From contig NZ_CP016289.1 in the NCBI RefSeq assembly GCF_001679785.1, positions 186,001 to 250,000 of the forward strand: a stretch of DNA of 64,000 bases, given 5' to 3'. Origin of the DNA: Rhizobium leguminosarum. Its GTDB lineage: Bacteria; Pseudomonadota; Alphaproteobacteria; Rhizobiales; Rhizobiaceae. Shown piece by piece: positions 60,346 to 64,000 of this stretch. Every line of letters starts with the position of its first letter. The first letter of the stretch is position 1. The translations under genes were made by a program, and so were the position numbers. The notes beneath the pieces are model-generated. The model did not search any database. It was not told where the DNA came from and saw only the letters and a program-made list of their open reading frames with translations.

Positions 60346-62244
60346 ATGGCCGAGGAACTGGAAACCGAGCGTCCCGACGTTCGCGAGGATGGACGCCGCC
60401 CGCCGCGGGCGGTGGTCGGTTCGCACCGCGTCGAGGAGGAGATGTTCGGCAAGGCCTTCGACGGCAACATTGTCAAGCGCATCTGGGTTTTCGTTCACCC
60501 CTATCGCCGCCAGGTCCTGTGGTCCGTCGTCGCCGTTTTGACCTTCACGATGATGCAGCTCACCATCCCGCTGATCATCCGCTATGCCATCGACCACGGT
60601 ATGTCGCCGGGTGGCAACCATTCGGCCCTGGTCTGGTCGATCGTCGCCTTCACCATCGCCATATCAATCAACTATGCGGCCAGCTATGCGCAGGAGACGC
60701 TGGTCGGCGGCGTGGCGGAAGACGTGCTCTTCGATATCCGCAAGGCGATGTTTTCGCATCTCCAGCGCGTCTCGCTCTCCTTCATGGACAAGACCGAAGT
60801 CGGCCGGCTGATGTCGCGCCTGCAGGGCGACGTCAACTCGATGCAGGAATTCCTCGAAACCTCGGTGCTGTCAGTCGGCGACATCGTGCTGCTCTTCGGC
60901 ATCGTCTTCGTGATGCTCTATCTCGATTTCAAATTGGGGCTGCTGACGCTCTCGGTGCTGCCGGTGCTGTTCATCGTCCGGCTGTTCTGGCTGCCGCTGG
61001 CACGCAAATCCTTCATGGCCGCGCACGAGACCAATTCGGTTGCGAATGGTGCGCTTGCCGAAGCGATCCACGGGGTGCGTGCCGTCCAGAGCATGGATAG
61101 GCAGGGCGTCAACTTCACGCTTTACGACGACAAGGCGCATGCCAACCTCAAGACGCATCTGACGGCGGCGCGCTACGCGCAGGTGATGGTGCCGATCGTC
61201 GACAGCCTGACCGGCGTGGCGATGGCGCTCGTCATCGTCGTCGGCGGCGCCCGCGTTCTCAATCAGGCGCTCGATGTCGGCGTGCTCGTCGCCTTCCTGT
61301 TCTACATCCAGCGCTTCTTCGACCCCATCCGTTCGCTGACCCTGCAATATTCGGTGATGCAGCGCGCCATGGCGTCGGGCCAGCGGCTGACCGAAGTGCT
61401 CGATGTGCCTGTCGACATCAAGGACGCGCCCAATGCCAAGGCCTTGTCGCGCGACATGGACGGATCGGTGGAATTCAAGGATGTCGTCTTCGGCTACAAT
61501 CCGAAACATCCGGTGCTGAAGCACGTCAGCTTCAAGGTCAATCCCGGCGAGACGGTGGCGCTGGTCGGGCCGACGGGGTCCGGCAAATCGAGCTGCATGT
61601 CGCTGATCCATCGCTTCTACGACGTGCAGCAGGGCCAGGTGCTGGTCGGCGGCGACGATGTGCGTGATCTAACGCAGGATTCGCTCGGAGCGCAGATCGC
61701 CATGGTGCTGCAGGAACCCTTCCTCTTTACCGGCACCGTCTTCGAAAACATTCGCTACCACAAGCTGGAGGCGACGCGCGAACAGGTGATCGAGGCCGCC
61801 AAAGCGGTCGGCGCGCATGACTTCGTGATGCGCCTGCCCGATGGTTACGACAGCGTTCTCGGCGAGCGCGGCGGCAACCTTTCGCTTGGCCAGCGCCAGC
61901 TTTTGAGCTTTGCCCGCGCATTGGTGGCGGACGCGAAGATTCTCGTGCTCGACGAGGCGACGGCCAATATCGACAGCTATACCGAGATGCTGATCCAGAA
62001 AGCGCTGGTAAAGCTGCTCGAAAACCGCACCGGCCTTGTCATCGCCCATCGCCTCGCAACGATCCGCGAGGCGGATCGCATCATCGTGCTGCAGAACGGC
62101 GAAATCATCGAAAGCGGCGACCACCGCCAGCTGATGAAGAACGGCAAGCTCTATTCCAAGCTCTACAATCTGAACTACTCCTCCTTCGATGATATTCCCG
62201 AAGACGTGCTGGAAGAGACGACGGCAGCGGAGTCGGCGACGTGA
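60346..62244 (+). CDS. ABC exporter subunit B
   Basis: Half-transporter of about 632 residues from the ATG at 60346, supported by GGGAGGA six bases upstream; ATGs at 60256 and 60301 are in frame. Walker A GPTGSGKSS, Q-loop VLQEPFLFTGT, signature LSLGQRQ (non-canonical second Gly), Walker B ILVLDEATANID with intact Glu, H-loop VIAHRLAT. It complements subunit A: the deviant LSLGQ faces A's deviant Walker B, leaving one good site and one poor site. Substrate unknown. Confidence 0.9.
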   Translation: MAEELETERPDVREDGRRPPRAVVGSHRVEEEMFGKAFDGNIVKRIWVFVHPYRRQVLWSVVAVLTFTMMQLTIPLIIRYAIDHGMSPGGNHSALVWSIVAFTIAISINYAASYAQETLVGGVAEDVLFDIRKAMFSHLQRVSLSFMDKTEVGRLMSRLQGDVNSMQEFLETSVLSVGDIVLLFGIVFVMLYLDFKLGLLTLSVLPVLFIVRLFWLPLARKSFMAAHETNSVANGALAEAIHGVRAVQSMDRQGVNFTLYDDKAHANLKTHLTAARYAQVMVPIVDSLTGVAMALVIVVGGARVLNQALDVGVLVAFLFYIQRFFDPIRSLTLQYSVMQRAMASGQRLTEVLDVPVDIKDAPNAKALSRDMDGSVEFKDVVFGYNPKHPVLKHVSFKVNPGETVALVGPTGSGKSSCMSLIHRFYDVQQGQVLVGGDDVRDLTQDSLGAQIAMVLQEPFLFTGTVFENIRYHKLEATREQVIEAAKAVGAHDFVMRLPDGYDSVLGERGGNLSLGQRQLLSFARALVADAKILVLDEATANIDSYTEMLIQKALVKLLENRTGLVIAHRLATIREADRIIVLQNGEIIESGDHRQLMKNGKLYSKLYNLNYSSFDDIPEDVLEETTAAESAT

Positions 62245-62349
62245 TCTCAGGCGACATGCATTAATGCCTGTCGCAAAGTTTGAACGAACAAACGCCTTGC
62301 TGCCGCATTTATTTCCTATCGGGTGACGAGTGCCACTGAGGAGAATGTT

Positions 62350-62664
62350 ATGAAGAGAGTTATTAGCAGCTTGTTGATCGCAACGGCCCTTGTTGGATCG
62401 GCCATTCAGCCCGCTGCGGCGCGTGATCGCCATCACGACAATACTGGCCGAATCATCGCCGGCGGCGTTGCCGCAGGCGTCGTCGGCGGCCTGATCGGCG
62501 GCGCAATCGCCAATGGCGGCCCCCGCTACGTTGATGAAGGCCCTCGTTATGTGGAGAGCCCCCGCTATGTCGAACCCGAGCCGAGATGCTGGTATGAGGA
62601 CCGCGACGTCCGCAACCGCTATGACGGCGGCTACCACGCCGAAACCGTGCGGGTCTGCGAGTAA
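62350..62664 (+). CDS. Small secreted protein with glycine zipper
   Basis: Protein of 104 residues. A clear signal peptide (MKRVISSLLIATALVGSAIQ, cut near PAAA), a Gly-rich helix IIAGGVAAGVVGGLIGGAIA of the glycine-zipper kind and a tail with repeated PRYVE units and two Cys. GAGGAG stands upstream of the ATG. Such proteins sit in the outer membrane or periplasm; the function is unknown. It is followed by two intrinsic terminators. Confidence 0.82.
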   Translation: MKRVISSLLIATALVGSAIQPAAARDRHHDNTGRIIAGGVAAGVVGGLIGGAIANGGPRYVDEGPRYVESPRYVEPEPRCWYEDRDVRNRYDGGYHAETVRVCE

Positions 62665-62678
62665 ACACTGAACCTTTC

Positions 62679-62710
62679 GCAGCGGCGTTGATCCCATCGC
62701 CGCTGCTTTT
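62679..62710 (+). terminator. Intrinsic terminator
   Basis: GCAGCGGCG and CGCCGCTGC form a 9-bp stem followed directly by TTTT, 15 bases after the secreted-protein gene. Confidence 0.8.
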
Positions 62711-62718
62711 GTCTCTCG

Positions 62719-62751
62719 GCCGAGGTTGCCTCCCGTGCAGCCTCGGCTTTT
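62719..62751 (+). terminator. Second tandem intrinsic terminator
   Basis: GCCGAGG and CCTCGGC form a 7-bp stem followed by TTTT. It follows the first terminator after eight bases. Confidence 0.7.
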
Positions 62752-62825
62752 CTCTGCAAAAAATTACGGTTGCCATGCGGCCGGCTGTCATCCTGATGTC
62801 AGAGACAAGCAATAGCTGAGAGCCG

Positions 62826-63866
62826 ATGAATGATGGTCCAGTGAACGGCGGCAAGACGCCAAAGAAAGAACGCATGCGCTTCGTCAGCGCCGAGCAGGTG
62901 GCGCAATTGGCGGGCGTTTCGCGCTCAGCCGTGTCGCGTACCTTCACGCCGGGCACCAGCGTGGCGCCTGCAACGCGCGAAAAGGTGCTGCGGGCGGCGC
63001 AAGAACTCGGCTACCATGTCAACGACCTGGCGCGCGGCGTGCTTGCCAATCAGAGCCGCCTGGTCGGCATCGTCGCGACCCGGCCGGAAGTGGGTTTTCG
63101 CGCACATCTGGCCGCAGCGCTTGCCAAATGCCTGATCAAACGCGGCAGCATCCCGATTCTCATCAATACCGGCCAGACGGAAGACGAGCTGCTTGCCGCC
63201 CAGAAGATGCTGATCGGCCACCGTGCCGAGGCAATCATCATCCTGTCCGGCTCGCCGCCGGCGAGTTTCTTCGAACTCGCACAGCGAAATGGCCAGCCGC
63301 TCGTGGTGATCGGCCGTTCGGAACCCGACGCCGACCATGTGCGCGCAGGCAACTCCGAGGCCTCCCGCAAGGCGGCGACGGCCTTTTACGAAAGCGGCAG
63401 ACGGCGGCTGGCGGTCATCGGCTCCAACACCGGAACGCCTTCCATCATCGAGCGCGAAAGCGCCTTCCTGTCGACAGCCGAATCGCTCGGTGTATCCGTC
63501 GTCATCGGACGCGGCGGCGATTCCGACTATGACGGCGGCGTCACCGCTGCACGCGCGCTCTTCTCGCAGACAATAAAGCCCGACGCCGTTTTCTGCGCCA
63601 ACGACCAGATCGCTTTCGGACTGATGGATGTCGTGCGACTGGAAATGCGGCTGCGCATCCCCGAGGATGTCGCCGTCATCGGCTTCGACGATGTGCCGGA
63701 ATCCTCCTGGCTGAGCTACCGGCTGACCACCTTCCGCCAGGATCCGTTGACCATGGCGCAGCGCGCCGTCGAGCTGATGGAGCGGCGGCTTGAAAACCCG
63801 GGCTTGCCCGCGGGTTACGAACGCGTCATTCCGGAGCTCGTCATCCGCCAGAGCTTCAGACCCTGA
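62826..63866 (+). CDS. LacI-family transcriptional regulator
   Basis: Regulator of 346 residues. The helix-turn-helix is VSAEQVAQLAGVSRSAVSRT with the hinge TREKVLRAAQELGYHVNDLA, followed by a periplasmic-binding-like effector domain (VVIGRSEPDADHV, AVFCANDQIAFGLMDV, VIGFDDVPESSWL). The effector is probably a sugar or sugar acid. A second regulator-like gene begins about 80 bases downstream. Confidence 0.92.
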   Translation: MNDGPVNGGKTPKKERMRFVSAEQVAQLAGVSRSAVSRTFTPGTSVAPATREKVLRAAQELGYHVNDLARGVLANQSRLVGIVATRPEVGFRAHLAAALAKCLIKRGSIPILINTGQTEDELLAAQKMLIGHRAEAIIILSGSPPASFFELAQRNGQPLVVIGRSEPDADHVRAGNSEASRKAATAFYESGRRRLAVIGSNTGTPSIIERESAFLSTAESLGVSVVIGRGGDSDYDGGVTAARALFSQTIKPDAVFCANDQIAFGLMDVVRLEMRLRIPEDVAVIGFDDVPESSWLSYRLTTFRQDPLTMAQRAVELMERRLENPGLPAGYERVIPELVIRQSFRP

Positions 63867-63945
63867 CCCTCTCCCACGGCTTTTCGCAGGCGCCATCCTG
63901 TGGCAAGAAGGGCTGACGCGTGACCTGGGAGGAAGATCGACGCAG

Positions 63946-64000
63946 ATGAGGGGAATCCGCCAGCTCGCCGAGCATCTCGACATTTCGATCGGAACGGTGT
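63946..64000 (+). CDS. Regulator of LacI type (partial, cut by window end)
   Basis: Only 18 codons are present: MRGIRQLAEHLDISIGTV, which is the start of a LacI-type helix-turn-helix. GGGAGGAAG lies upstream of the ATG. The rest lies beyond base 64000. Confidence 0.65.
   Translation, partial: MRGIRQLAEHLDISIGTV

Noticed and set aside
1..64000. CRISPR arrays, tRNA or rRNA genes, and complete insertion sequences
   Set aside because: No regularly spaced repeats, no tRNA-like cloverleaf with a conserved TTCGA arm and no transposase gene with terminal repeats were found while reading.

Overview
The window is a piece of a high-GC alphaproteobacterial chromosome or chromid. The pcaQ/pcaDCHGB layout, cyoABCD with a SURF1 gene, RIME-like intergenic repeats, a CyaC-type redox cyclase and the density of ABC importers all point to Rhizobium, probably the R. 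leguminosarum/R. etli group. The genus is inferred from gene content, not from a search. No rRNA, tRNA, CRISPR array, prophage or complete insertion sequence was seen.

Region 1 (1-14.8 kb) looks like a plant-aromatics island. PcaQ (partial) diverges from pcaDCHGB, the protocatechuate branch of the beta-ketoadipate pathway, across a recognisable PcaQ box. An SDR follows. A minus-strand operon then encodes a polar-amino-acid-type ABC importer (binding protein, two permeases, ATPase), a type II dehydroquinase, a Gfo/Idh/MocA oxidoreductase and an AroE-like dehydrogenase. Divergent from it is quiC (3-dehydroshikimate dehydratase fused to an HPPD-like domain), then two paralogous GntR/FCD regulators. 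Together these would take quinate or shikimate to dehydroshikimate, protocatechuate and beta-ketoadipate. quiC is split by a single extra base that sits inside a perfect 10-bp hairpin, and the break falls just before the codon for its fourth metal ligand.

Region 2 (15-32.9 kb) is mixed: an MBL hydrolase, a GFA protein, an alpha/beta hydrolase with an Asp nucleophile, a glycosyltransferase plus deacetylase pair, a membrane haem/ferredoxin/adenylate cyclase (CyaC type) with an FkbM methyltransferase, a DUF805 protein, a thioredoxin-reductase-like flavoprotein with a divergent Rrf2 regulator, an ABC exporter with a methyltransferase, a DUF3095 cyclase-like protein, a YefM-YoeB pair, a nucleotide-sugar dehydrogenase and another class III cyclase-like protein. 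Two intergenic stretches hold decayed fragments of neighbouring genes.

Region 3 (33-46.9 kb) is one long plus-strand series: an oligopeptide-type ABC importer (double ATPase, Tat-like binding protein, two permeases), three glycosyltransferases, a 904-residue ABC-exporter-like protein in which every ATPase motif is degenerate and which carries a large repeat-like insertion, and a small cyclic-nucleotide-binding protein. A ParE-type toxin-antitoxin pair follows. This set is the best candidate here for an undescribed system.

Region 4 (47-64 kb) holds an MFS transporter divergent from cyoABCD-SURF1 across an FNR/FixK-like box and a 10-bp palindrome, a hybrid PAS histidine kinase, an FAD/NAD(P) protein, an FMN reductase, a heterodimeric ABC exporter with complementary asymmetric ATP sites, a small secreted glycine-zipper protein followed by tandem terminators, and a LacI regulator. 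A second regulator is cut by the window end.
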